Shown one piece after another: positions 46,184 through 55,900 of a stretch of 64,000 nt of DNA. The stretch is from NCBI GenBank assembly GCA_943787265.1, contig CALSLT010000035.1, forward strand, positions 156,001 through 220,000, written 5' to 3'. The notes beneath the pieces were generated by a model. It was given only the letters and a program-made list of their open reading frames with translations, searched no databases and had not been told where the DNA came from. Within the stretch, counting starts at the first letter, position 1. Each line of letters starts with the position of its first letter. This stretch comes from an uncultured Planctomycetaceae bacterium. Its GTDB lineage: Bacteria > Planctomycetota > Planctomycetia > Planctomycetales > Planctomycetaceae. The position numbers and the translations under genes are program-made.

Positions 46184-46514
46184 CAGCCCGCTTTCTTACC
46201 CGGTCGCAAAGCCACCCGAATATCAGAGAGCAATTCGTTTCGAATTTGTCTAAAGAAATATCACTCGCCGTGAACTTCTGAGGCATGCCGTGGCGGCACT
46301 GTACCATCTCACTAGAACAGTACCCTTGAGCCGTGCCGACTTCAAGAGCCTTCTGCATCGAAAAGCTGCAGGGAGTCTCACGCCAGATTCCCGGAACTCT
46401 TTGCAAAATTTGCCGTACGACGATCTCTCTGTACGGAATTCTCCCGCGGCAAAACGATCACTGAATCTTCCGGACGAACAACGCAGACCGTGTGAACACG
46501 ACCAGAAATCCCGA
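46184..46514 (-). other. Intergenic region upstream of the WD40 gene set
   Basis: 331 bp between the stop of the hydroxyproline epimerase gene and the start of the WD40 gene. Frames on either strand here (46250-46564, 46290-46802) have no domain and overlap real genes. The region probably holds the promoter of the WD40 set; no promoter box or hairpin could be named with confidence. Confidence 0.4.
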
Positions 46515-47462
46515 TCACTCGACTCCGGGCGTTCGAACACCGAAACGAAACGGATCGTCGTCATTGATCACGCAACTTATCTCGGCAGTCACATGGGCTC
46601 GACCGCGAATCGTCGGGACGATTCCGTCAGTGACATTCTGATAGGAGCCTTCGAAAACACTGCCAACAATCGACTCCTGCCGCCAGACGTCGCCCGGAGC
46701 GAGTTTGGCATCAGCGGCGAGGCAGGCGAGTTTGGCACTCGTGCCCGTTCCACATGGCGAACGATCATATTCCCCGCCTGGGCACAATACGAAACTTCGT
46801 GAGTCCGCTTTGGCGGCGTCACTTGGCTCTCCAAACAACTCGATATGGTCGATCTTTCCGCCGTCGCTTCCTTTGATCTGCTGATCAACCAACGCCGTCA
46901 TGATTCGCCGCGACCGAGTGAGCAACCGATCAATCCCCGACGGATCAACTTCTTCGTCACCAACCAGAAAGAACCAGTTGCCTCCCCAAGCAATGTCGCC
47001 AGTGACTCTTCCTTCATTCGAAACATCAACCGAAACCTGCTGTCGATATCTGTAGCTGACAACATTCTTAATCGAGACCGTACGGTCTTCATGAAGGATC
47101 GCAGAGACCACACCGACCGAAGTTTCAAACCGCTGCTCACCCGCGCTGATCTGTCCCAGGAAAGCCAGCGTATCGACAACTCCGATCAACCCGTGGCCGC
47201 ACATCCCCAGGTACCCGGCGTTATTGAAGAAGATGATGCCCGCTGCGCATGATGAATCGCATGGCGTTTGAAGAACGGCCCCGACCAGCCAGTCGTATCC
47301 GCGAGGCTCCAGAATCAAAGCCTGTCGCAACCAATCGTGCTCGGTCTTCATGATCTCAAGACGCTCGGCCATCGAGCCATTCCCAAGATCAGGCGTCCCA
47401 CTATGAACGACCCGGGTCGGCTCGCCGCCGGTGTGAGAGTCAATATATTTGATCGATGTCAC
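46515..47462 (-). CDS. 4-hydroxyproline 2-epimerase (proline racemase family), GTG start
   Basis: 315 residues from the GTG at 47462, matching the usual family start (TSIKYIDSHTGGEPTRVV) and avoiding overlap with the upstream gene; the frame is open to 47540. Both catalytic cysteines are present: C88 in MCGHGLIG and C237 in DRSPCGTGTSAK, almost the positions known from Pseudomonas hydroxyproline epimerase. Two cysteines mean racemisation or epimerisation; the related dehydratases have threonine at the first site. It converts trans-4-hydroxy-L-proline to the cis-D form in the cytoplasm. The next two enzymes of the pathway are likely at 34851-36104 and 33869-34819. Confidence 0.9.
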   Translation of the reverse strand: MTSIKYIDSHTGGEPTRVVHSGTPDLGNGSMAERLEIMKTEHDWLRQALILEPRGYDWLVGAVLQTPCDSSCAAGIIFFNNAGYLGMCGHGLIGVVDTLAFLGQISAGEQRFETSVGVVSAILHEDRTVSIKNVVSYRYRQQVSVDVSNEGRVTGDIAWGGNWFFLVGDEEVDPSGIDRLLTRSRRIMTALVDQQIKGSDGGKIDHIELFGEPSDAAKADSRSFVLCPGGEYDRSPCGTGTSAKLACLAADAKLAPGDVWRQESIVGSVFEGSYQNVTDGIVPTIRGRAHVTAEISCVINDDDPFRFGVRTPGVE

Positions 47463-47511
47463 AAGTCGATTACATCCCCAAGGCTCATAATCCACGAAAC
47501 GTCCGACACTT

Positions 47512-50055
47512 CTACGGGGCTGAAAAAGGCTCGCTGGCAACGACGAGCTTGATCAGGTCTCGAAACCCGTTACCTCGAGCCCCAAGTTCTGCCACGATCC
47601 GATCCACGTGTGGGCGGTCAGACAAACCAATATGCCGACCCAAAGAGTACGCCAGCAGTTTCGTTGTCAGAGCCCTCGCAAAGAGATCCTTTCGAGCCAG
47701 CAGCAACTTCTTAAAGTCGGTGACATCTTTGAATTTCTGCCCCGTAGCAAGCTGCCCTGAAGCATCAATCTTTGTACCCCGACCGTAGCTGGTCCGCCAT
47801 CCGCCAATCGGATCGAAATTCTCCAGAGCAAAACCAGGCGGATCGATCTTCCGATGACAATCATGGCAGCTTGCAACGCTGCGATGTTTCTTAAGCTGGT
47901 CACGAATAGTTGTTGCCCCTCGGACGTCCGGATCGATTGGCTCCACATCCGGCGGCGGAGGAGACGGTGATGTCCCCAGAATGTTTTCGAGTAACCAGAC
48001 ACCTCGGACAACCGGCGATGTATCGATGCCGTTGGCTGTGACGGTCAAAACACTGGATTGCCCAAGCAGACCACCTCGCCGCTGATCAGTCAGCGACACT
48101 TTTTGAAAGTCGCTTCCCCCAAACGGAACATCAATTCCGTAATGCTCCGCTAGTCGCTTATTCAGAAACGTGAAGTCTGAATCGAGAAAGTTTTCGATAC
48201 TCAGGTTCTGATCGATCAGCTCCCGAACGAACAACCGCGTCTCTTCACGCATCGCCGTGTCCAGGTCGTAGTGATAGAAAGACCGAAAGGCCGTTCGATC
48301 TGGCGGCGTCGCTCCGAGGTCCCGCATCGTCAGCCAGCTATTGAGGAAGCCTTCGATGAACTGTCCCGACCGTTCGTCCGCAAGCATTCGATCCACTTGT
48401 TTTGCAAGCACTCCGCGTTTCGTCAGCGCCCCATTTGCAGCCAGGCTTCTCAACTCCCGATCCGGCATCGACGACCAGAGAAAATACGACAGCCGCGAAG
48501 CCATCGCATCAGTAGAAATCTCACCGGCCTCATCCCCAGTTTCAAGATACAGAAACCCTGGCGAACACAGTATGGCTGTCAGACCGTCGCAATAAGCTTC
48601 CAACGGAGTACGCCCCGCTGCCGCACGAGCATTCACGACATCAAGAATTCGGTCGATCTCTTCCTTCGTCACCGGACGACGATAAGCCAATGATGCAAAC
48701 TCGATCAATTGTTCTCGGACGTTTGTTTCAGCGAAGGTTTTTCCGTCAACGGTCCCGTCGAAAGCGTCGCCAAAAACCGCTCGCTGACCGGCAGTCGGCC
48801 ACTCGTCGTAGAACGGGCCTTCAATTTCGATTTCGTGAATTCGAATCTGCGGTAAGTTTCCGTGAGTGATCCCGTTATTCCGATTGTCGACGATGCCCTT
48901 CGTCTTACGTTTCGGAAATCGGTCGCCGTATTCTCTGGCGAGTTTTCCCCACAGGCTGCGAACATCCATCAGCCCGTTTCGAAATGTGAATCGCGGAGTA
49001 AAACCAGCGTCCAGCCAGACTCGAACGGTGTACCACTTCTGCTCGTCAGCCAGTTCGATCTCCGCCAGCAAAGGTTCAATTGGCTGCGTCAGGTGCAAAG
49101 TGCCCGCATCCTTGTGTCCAGCCACGATCCCCAAACGAAACGGCTCATCCGGATTAGTCCCCAGAAAAGCGATGGGGTAGTCATGTCGTCGGTTCAGAGC
49201 TTCCGCTTTCAGCTTGATCTCGTAATACCCATCGTGAGGGACACCTTCGGCAAAAGCATGAATCGGACCATACGCTCCTTCCGGTTTATCGGCCCCAACA
49301 ACATCATAAAGTGTCATGTGGCTAAAGCCGTTGGATGCCTTATGAACCTTGTCGATCTCCGGCTGCTGGCGGAAGCCGTCGCGGAATGTCCACTTCTCAA
49401 CAGTCGGCTTCTCCAGTGGGAACACTGCTTTACTGACAACCGTCTCGGCAGCGTTCAGATACTGTTGAAGCAACGCACCCGACGTCACCAGCGTGTCGCC
49501 GACTGTGTCGAGATGTTCTGTCATCTGATCACGAGGAAACGTCATCGTCGGATCGAACATCGTCATATCTACATGCAACAGGTCGCGGACCGAATTTCGA
49601 TACTCGCGTGAATTCAGCCGCCTTAGCACGGCCGACTGATGAGTCGCCTCTCGCGTGCGGTGGTAGTCCTCGATCGTCGACGTCAGCCAGAGAACCGCAG
49701 CGCGACGCTCAGCATCAGCCGGTTGCAGAGCGTCTTCCGGTGGCATTTCAGACAGATTGAGCTGATCAAGAATGTCCTGCAGATCGACCAGCGAGTTGTC
49801 GTCGACAATCTTCCCGGAAATCCGGTCAAAGCGCCGATCGCCTTTCTGCTTCTTCGATCCGTGACAGGTCACGCAGTACTTGGCAAGGAACGGCGACACC
49901 ACTTTCTGAAAAGGCTTGGTGGTGTCATCGCCGATGACTGGCTGGATCGCGACCGAAATCACCAGCACAATCGAAAGCGTTTGAATGACTTTGCCCATGC
50001 ACACGGAACTGGCAGCCGCACAGAACCTGCGAGCAAAGTATGAGCGAGTGGTCAT
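47512..50055 (-). CDS. Planctomycete cytochrome of the DUF1587/1592/1588/1585 type
   Basis: 847 residues from the ATG at 50055, two bases after the stop of the DUF1552 gene. After the signal peptide a cytochrome-c-like domain has the haem motif CVTCHG. DUF1587 (RRLNSREYRNSVRDLL, near residue 140) follows, then a beta-sandwich insertion, DUF1595 (FASLAYRRPVTKEEIDRIL), DUF1592 (LCSPGFLYLE, SRLSYFLWSSMPD), DUF1588 (RGGLLGQSSVLTVTANG, CHDCHRKIDPPGFALENFD) and DUF1585 at the end. Such proteins always pair with DUF1552, as here. The function is unknown; an envelope redox or polysaccharide-related role has been suggested for the class. Confidence 0.9.
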   Translation of the reverse strand: MTTRSYFARRFCAAASSVCMGKVIQTLSIVLVISVAIQPVIGDDTTKPFQKVVSPFLAKYCVTCHGSKKQKGDRRFDRISGKIVDDNSLVDLQDILDQLNLSEMPPEDALQPADAERRAAVLWLTSTIEDYHRTREATHQSAVLRRLNSREYRNSVRDLLHVDMTMFDPTMTFPRDQMTEHLDTVGDTLVTSGALLQQYLNAAETVVSKAVFPLEKPTVEKWTFRDGFRQQPEIDKVHKASNGFSHMTLYDVVGADKPEGAYGPIHAFAEGVPHDGYYEIKLKAEALNRRHDYPIAFLGTNPDEPFRLGIVAGHKDAGTLHLTQPIEPLLAEIELADEQKWYTVRVWLDAGFTPRFTFRNGLMDVRSLWGKLAREYGDRFPKRKTKGIVDNRNNGITHGNLPQIRIHEIEIEGPFYDEWPTAGQRAVFGDAFDGTVDGKTFAETNVREQLIEFASLAYRRPVTKEEIDRILDVVNARAAAGRTPLEAYCDGLTAILCSPGFLYLETGDEAGEISTDAMASRLSYFLWSSMPDRELRSLAANGALTKRGVLAKQVDRMLADERSGQFIEGFLNSWLTMRDLGATPPDRTAFRSFYHYDLDTAMREETRLFVRELIDQNLSIENFLDSDFTFLNKRLAEHYGIDVPFGGSDFQKVSLTDQRRGGLLGQSSVLTVTANGIDTSPVVRGVWLLENILGTSPSPPPPDVEPIDPDVRGATTIRDQLKKHRSVASCHDCHRKIDPPGFALENFDPIGGWRTSYGRGTKIDASGQLATGQKFKDVTDFKKLLLARKDLFARALTTKLLAYSLGRHIGLSDRPHVDRIVAELGARGNGFRDLIKLVVASEPFSAP

Positions 50056-50056
50056 G

Positions 50057-51355
50057 TCAGGCCAGCTCCAGGCCATTCAATATGCCAGTTGCCTGGCTGA
50101 ACTGATCGGTCTCAACTCCGAATCTCTGAAGCATCGACACAAAGAGGTTGCACAGTGGGACGCGACGGTTGCTGACCTTTGGATATTGCTTGTACTCGCC
50201 GTGCTTGAATCCGCCACCGGCCAGAATGATCGGCAGGTCGTTGTTCGTGTGCGAGTTTGCATCACCCATTCCGCTACCCATCAACACCATCGTGTTGTCA
50301 AGCAGCGTGCCGTCGGTATTGGGCTCTCGAATCGATCGAAGTTTTTCTAGGAACCGAGAAAAATGCTCCACTTGATAACGTTCGATCTGAACCAGCAGAT
50401 CGATGCTGCCTTTGACTTTCCCGTGATGAGAGAGCCCGTGATAGCCCTTCTTAATGCCAAGAGCCGACGCGACAAACCCGCTGGCGATTTCCAGTGTCGC
50501 CACTCGGGTAGAATCAGTCTGAAGCGCCAACGCAATCAGGTCGTACAACGCCGGAAGGTCGAGCGTCAGTCCTTTGTTCTTCGGTTCGTTCATCGGAGCC
50601 TTGGGCTTCGGCACGCTTAACCACTGCTTATCCAGCGTCAGCTTCGTCTCCACATCGCGAACCGATGAAAAGTATTCATCCAGTTTCTGGCCGTCGTTTT
50701 TGTTCAACTTTCGCTTCAGCGAGTTCGCATCACCCAGTACGGCATCCAGGATGGAAGACTGCAGAGCGATCCGATCTTCCGCCTGCTTCCTGCCTTCCGC
50801 ACTGTCATCGACAAAAAGTTGACGGAACAGTTCTCGCGGGCCGGGAATCGGTGGAAGGCGAGTCCCCGTCCGAGTCCAGCTCATCTGACAACCACCGTGC
50901 AATCCGTAGTCCGACCCAATCGTTATGGACGGAAACCGCGTCCGCGAACCGACAAACTCCGCAGCTCGTTGATCAAGACTCATTCCACCGCCGGGCAACC
51001 CTCTGGCTTCCGCAGCCTTCACCCCGGTCAAGTAAGCGTGAATCGCAAAGTGCCCGCCCTTCAATCCGTGGTCAAGATGCGAGAACAGTGTGAACTCGCT
51101 CTTGTGCGGAGCCAGCGGCTCGAGCAATGGCGTGAGCTCATAGTCAGCGCCCGTTTGCTTCGGCCAGAAGGAACCGGGATGCATCCCAAATTCATTTCCG
51201 ATGCAGACCATGCGTTGCGGTGCGGATTGTTCTTTCGATGAGCCATCCGCTGCACGAACACGACCGTTCGCCCTGATGGACTCAAGAGTCGGCAATGCCA
51301 GGCAGACTCCGGCTGCCTTCAGGAAGGAACGTCGATTATCGGAATGGTGAATCAT
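50057..51355 (-). CDS. DUF1552 family protein
   Basis: 432 residues. The N-terminal NRRSFLKAAGVCLALPTLES resembles a Tat signal. The family pattern is visible as MVCIGNEFGMHPGSFWP, FTLFSHLDHGLKGGHFAIHAYLTG, SLDQRAAEF and MGSGMGDANSHTNNDLPIILAGGG. It is the standard partner of DUF1592-type cytochromes and here runs directly into one (two-base gap to its ATG). The DUF1552 and DUF1501 families are related in their role as cytochrome partners but distinct in sequence. No activity is known. Confidence 0.9.
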   Translation of the reverse strand: MIHHSDNRRSFLKAAGVCLALPTLESIRANGRVRAADGSSKEQSAPQRMVCIGNEFGMHPGSFWPKQTGADYELTPLLEPLAPHKSEFTLFSHLDHGLKGGHFAIHAYLTGVKAAEARGLPGGGMSLDQRAAEFVGSRTRFPSITIGSDYGLHGGCQMSWTRTGTRLPPIPGPRELFRQLFVDDSAEGRKQAEDRIALQSSILDAVLGDANSLKRKLNKNDGQKLDEYFSSVRDVETKLTLDKQWLSVPKPKAPMNEPKNKGLTLDLPALYDLIALALQTDSTRVATLEIASGFVASALGIKKGYHGLSHHGKVKGSIDLLVQIERYQVEHFSRFLEKLRSIREPNTDGTLLDNTMVLMGSGMGDANSHTNNDLPIILAGGGFKHGEYKQYPKVSNRRVPLCNLFVSMLQRFGVETDQFSQATGILNGLELA

Positions 51356-51641
51356 TCTAAAAACCTAAAGTGTTAGACCGGAAGAGTGGTTGCTTCCGAA
51401 TTCGCCCAACGAACAGACTACGGTAAGACTCGCTCGCCCTGAAGTCGCTGGTTCTGTCAACTTAAGATGGATGCGGCGGGAAACTCAGAAGGTACTTATC
51501 ATGACCGGGAAAGTGAAATTGATCTACCCTTTCCCTCGATCGAGTCCCCTCGCAGGATCCATTCCTGTATCGTTTTTCGAATCCGAAATCCGTTAACGCA
51601 TTAGGCTAAGTTCCCGCCAGTTTCTATCGGAATGCCTTCAG

Positions 51642-52988
51642 ATGACCGAATTGAACAATATCACCACCAGGCAGTTCACTCGTCGAGCATCTCTTGGCCT
51701 CATCGCTGCCCCATTCCTCATCCCCGATTCCGTATTTGGAGCGTCCGGCAGAAAGTCGCCATCTGAACGAATCACTGTCGGCGTCGTAGGAGCAGGCTCT
51801 CGGGGTTTCAACCTGATCGATGAATTCCTCAAACAGGCAGACGCGCAGATCGTCGCCGTGTGTGATGTTGATTCCTTCCATCACCGAGATCGTCCCTGGG
51901 GACAAGGGCCAGCCTACGGTCGCGTACCTGCGAAGCGACGCATCGATAAACATTACAACTCAACAAGCGGCCGAGTCTCGATCACAGATGACTTTCGTGA
52001 AATCTGCCAACGCGACGACATTGACGCGGTGGTCGTCGCAACGCCCGATCACTGGCACGCACTCTGCACATTGGAAGCTCTTCAGAACGGCAAAGACGTC
52101 TACTGCGAAAAACCAGTCACCCACACGTTTCATGAAGGCCAACTTGTCTACCGTGAGGTCGCAAAACAAAAAGCGGTTTTCCAGGTCGGCAGTCAGCAAC
52201 GGTCGAGCGAGGAGTTCCGCCGAGCTGTGCAACTGGTCCGAAGCGGCATTCTCGGAAAGGTCCAGCGAATCGAAGTCGGTCTGCCTCCCGGCTATGACAA
52301 ACCGCAAGGCGATACGAAAGTCCTCACCCCGCCCGACCATCTCGATTACGACCGATGGTGCGGGCCCGCTCCGAAGTTGCCTTACATGCGAGCTCGGCAT
52401 CATCGCTGGTGGCGCGGGCACCGTGCGTACGGCGGCGGTGTCCTGATGGACTGGATCGGTCATCACAACGATATCGCCCACTGGGCCATCAGAGCCGACA
52501 GTTCGGGGCCAACGAAAGTCGAAGCCGTTGGCTGGACCTTCCCGGACACCGACGTTTACGACACTCCGCATCAGTACGAAATACGATGTGAATATGAAGG
52601 TGGTATCAAGACATCAATCTCCAGCATGAACTTACTCGGCACAAAGTTCATCGGCGACGAAGGCTGGGTTCACGTCACGCGAGGCCGCTTAACAGCCTCG
52701 GACAAACGCTGGGCCACTAAGGAATTTGCAATCGACGTGGAAGACATCTACCACTCCGAGAATCACGCTCGCAACTTCCTTGATTGCGTTAAGTCGAGAG
52801 AGACCTGCATCGCCCCCGCCGAAACGGGGCATCGATCGATCACACCAGGACACCTCGGCTACGTGTCGAGCTCGCTCGGCCGTCCGCTTACCTGGGACTC
52901 TAAAACTGAGACCGTGGTTGGCGACGAAGAAGCCAACAAGCTTCTCCACACGCATCAATACCGCAAGCCCTGGCAAGCCGGCGTTTGA
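51642..52988 (+). CDS. Gfo/Idh/MocA family oxidoreductase with Tat signal
   Basis: 448 residues. The Tat-like signal TRRASLGLIAAPFLIPD precedes an NAD(P)-binding Rossmann domain beginning ITVGVVGAGSRGFNLIDEF. The family motif EKPVTHTFHEG contains the catalytic lysine region (CEKP), and the C-terminal domain includes WCGPAPKLPYMRARHHRWWRGH and DWIGHHNDIAHWA. Exported members with this GH109-like arrangement are very common in planctomycetes and usually act on sugars. The exact substrate is unknown. It is transcribed alone, converging with the giant propeller gene nine bases after its stop. Confidence 0.9.
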   Translation: MTELNNITTRQFTRRASLGLIAAPFLIPDSVFGASGRKSPSERITVGVVGAGSRGFNLIDEFLKQADAQIVAVCDVDSFHHRDRPWGQGPAYGRVPAKRRIDKHYNSTSGRVSITDDFREICQRDDIDAVVVATPDHWHALCTLEALQNGKDVYCEKPVTHTFHEGQLVYREVAKQKAVFQVGSQQRSSEEFRRAVQLVRSGILGKVQRIEVGLPPGYDKPQGDTKVLTPPDHLDYDRWCGPAPKLPYMRARHHRWWRGHRAYGGGVLMDWIGHHNDIAHWAIRADSSGPTKVEAVGWTFPDTDVYDTPHQYEIRCEYEGGIKTSISSMNLLGTKFIGDEGWVHVTRGRLTASDKRWATKEFAIDVEDIYHSENHARNFLDCVKSRETCIAPAETGHRSITPGHLGYVSSSLGRPLTWDSKTETVVGDEEANKLLHTHQYRKPWQAGV

Positions 52989-52997
52989 CCATACAGA

Positions 52998-55900
52998 TCA
53001 TCGGCGAGCTGCCGGCATGAATCCGATGGACGTTTCCATCCACGAGCCGCAACTGCAACCGCCTCCGCCTTCTGGCGCAAGCAGCATGCCTCCCGCGGGA
53101 ATCGTGCTCAGCCAGCAATCTGGTCGCAATCTCGGCCATGCGGTTGCCTTACCTGATTCGGTGTCCCAGACAGTCACATTCTGAGAACGCAGGAACAACG
53201 CATTGGTCGTGCAGGCGTACGTTCCGCAACCGTGACCGGTCGGCATCGTTAGTGGCAGCACCTTTCCATCAGTGAGCGACAAAACCTGCGGCCTGATGAA
53301 GAGTTGATCGCCAACAATGGCCGGACGCGACATCGCCTTTCCGTGGTCGCCCTTCCCTTCCTTCCAGCCGACTTTCTGTTCCCAAAGAGGCTCGCCGCCG
53401 TCGCTTGCGTAAGTCGAAACGTGAAACGTCTTATCCGAAGAAGAAACGATGACCAGACGATCTTTCGACTGAGCCATGTAAAACGCCACGTTTCCGTCGA
53501 CGGTGTCCAGCGGCCGTTCCCACAGTTTTGAGCCAGTACTCGCGTCAAGTGAAACCAGAAACTGCTGCTGCCAGGCTTCGGGCGTTCCGAGTCGCCTTTG
53601 CTCTGAAGAAACCACATCCGGATGTCGGCACTCAACAAAGTAAACGCGACCGTCCGCAATCGTGATCGACGAATTAAGAATTACGCCGCTAGACCAGGTC
53701 CATGCTTCCGAACCGTCTTCGACGTTCCTGGCAAACAGTTTGTCACTGCCGATCTGAAACGTGGAAGGCCCGGTCCGAGCGTCATGCCAACCCTCTTTCC
53801 CCCAGTATTCCGCCCACGACGTTCCTGCCTTAACCGAACTGCCAATCAACTGACCGCCTGACCGAGCCACAAAGCCCCATTCAGATTCCGCAACTTCGCC
53901 GCCGATCGATTCAACTTTGTGAGTCTCTATCCGTTCCCCGGTCGCCGCGTCGAGTTGCCAGACTTCGTCACGAACAACCGCAAAAACATGGTCGCGATCC
54001 GCGCACCAGTTTCCAGAGTCGCGCGGCACGTTGAACCTGGTAAATCCCGGAACCTCAACCGACCACAACACCGTACCGTTGTATGAGTCCAAAGCGACGA
54101 TTCGTTCCAGGCCCTGCAGAAACAGTCGCCCACCGACCGCCAGTGGTGACGGCTTCCGCCCGCTCCGGTCAGCCTGATACCGGGGCCCCGGTCGCCCCAC
54201 CCATTGCACAGTCAGATCGTCACGAGACCGCACGCCCGAAAGCGACTCACCAGCGAACGCCGAGTTGTCAGTGCTTCCGTAAAGATGGCTCCACTCACCC
54301 GTGCCCTGCCAGGGATTGGTTCGAATCGTAATCCACACGCCTTCGCTATCGTCGACGAACGTCGAGTCAACACTCTCCGGCAACTTCGTCGCCGTTGTCG
54401 TGTGCAACTTTCTGGAGAACTCAGCCCGCTTCTCAACCGACAAAGCCGTCGCGCCGTCTACTGACGGTTCGCCAAACACGGCCACGCCGCCGTCCGGCCG
54501 CAGCAATTTGACGACATTTTGAAACGTGGTCGGCAAGCCATCGATAAGTGACCGTTCCGTGGTCACCAGATTGGCGAAATGCCCCACAAATGGGAGCGTT
54601 CTCAGATCGTCGACGTGATGAACCGAAACCCGAACTCCATAAAGATCGCTGAGTGACTCCCTGACAGCCTTCACCCGACCAGCATCGTCGTCAACTGCGA
54701 CGATACGCAGGTCGGAGTGACGACACAGCGACCGAACCAACTTCCCATCTTGGAGTCCAACGACGAGCCCGATTCCTCGATCCACCCCGGACCTCTTGAG
54801 AACCGCGGCAGCCTTCTTCGAACTTTCTGCGACGTGCTTCACCTGCGGCTGCGAGCGATTCCCCACGGGGACGGTGTAGTCAAAAAATGTGTCGCACTCG
54901 AATTCGCGAGTCACTCCCGCCTTCCCGTTGACGACCGATTGAATCTCGTACGAATAGATTCGATTTCGCTTCAGCCCACTGAACGTAACCTGATGCTGCC
55001 TATTAAGACGCTCATCTCCATGCAGCACAGGCTTCGTCTTACGACCGCTCTTCGGGGTCAAAGTCAGCGAAGTGAGTGTTGGCTCTGCTGTCTCCCACCT
55101 GACGACTGCTGCGTTGGAACCTGTGAACTGTAACCACGGGCCGCTCTTCAGTGCGATTTCCTCACGAGGCTTCGGAAAACTGGCCGCTTTCCGTGCGTAA
55201 CGTTCCGCGATTTCCTGCGGCGTGAGTACGTCATCATAAACAGCAACTTCATGAACGGCTCCGCGTAGTCGATGATGCTCGTCTTTGTCGTGATAGCTGC
55301 CGATTTCGTAGAACGCCTGGGGCGGGTAATGAACTTCGCCAGCCTGTTGTTTCGAACTGGCAGCCACTTCGCCGTTTACATAGAGGATCATTTCCGAGCC
55401 ATCATACGTGCCCACAACATGGCACCAACTTTTCAGATTGAACTCCTCTTCCGAAGTCAGGTACGTCAGCCGACCGTTTCCATCCGCCCCCGCTACAGCA
55501 AGGCTAAACTTCGCATCCCGAAACCCCAGCAACCAGCCGCGTTCGAAGTCTCCGTTGTCCTGAATGGCTCCGACAATACCGCCCCAGGTTTGAGGTTCGT
55601 CAACTCGGACCCAGGCTTCGGCAGAGATTGCTTTGCGAGGCATCTTTGCATCACGAAAGTTCTCAGCGATGACCACCCCCTGGCCGCTTCCGTCGAGTTC
55701 CAGAGCCTGTCGCGCGCCAAATGTCGCAAGCAACGGCCCAGTCACGGTTCGACCGGCCCTGCCACCAGCCAGATTTGCGACCGCTTTACCTCTTACATGC
55801 GAAGCTTCAAACAGCCATCTCCCCAATTGATGCGGGTCGGACGGCAACGCGTCCACAACCTCGTCCCCGCCACGATTTCCAGTCGTTTTTTCGGCTTCTC

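Noticed and set aside
46290..46802. 170-codon plus-strand frame before the WD40 gene
   Set aside because: Overlaps the epimerase gene antisense and has no recognisable feature.
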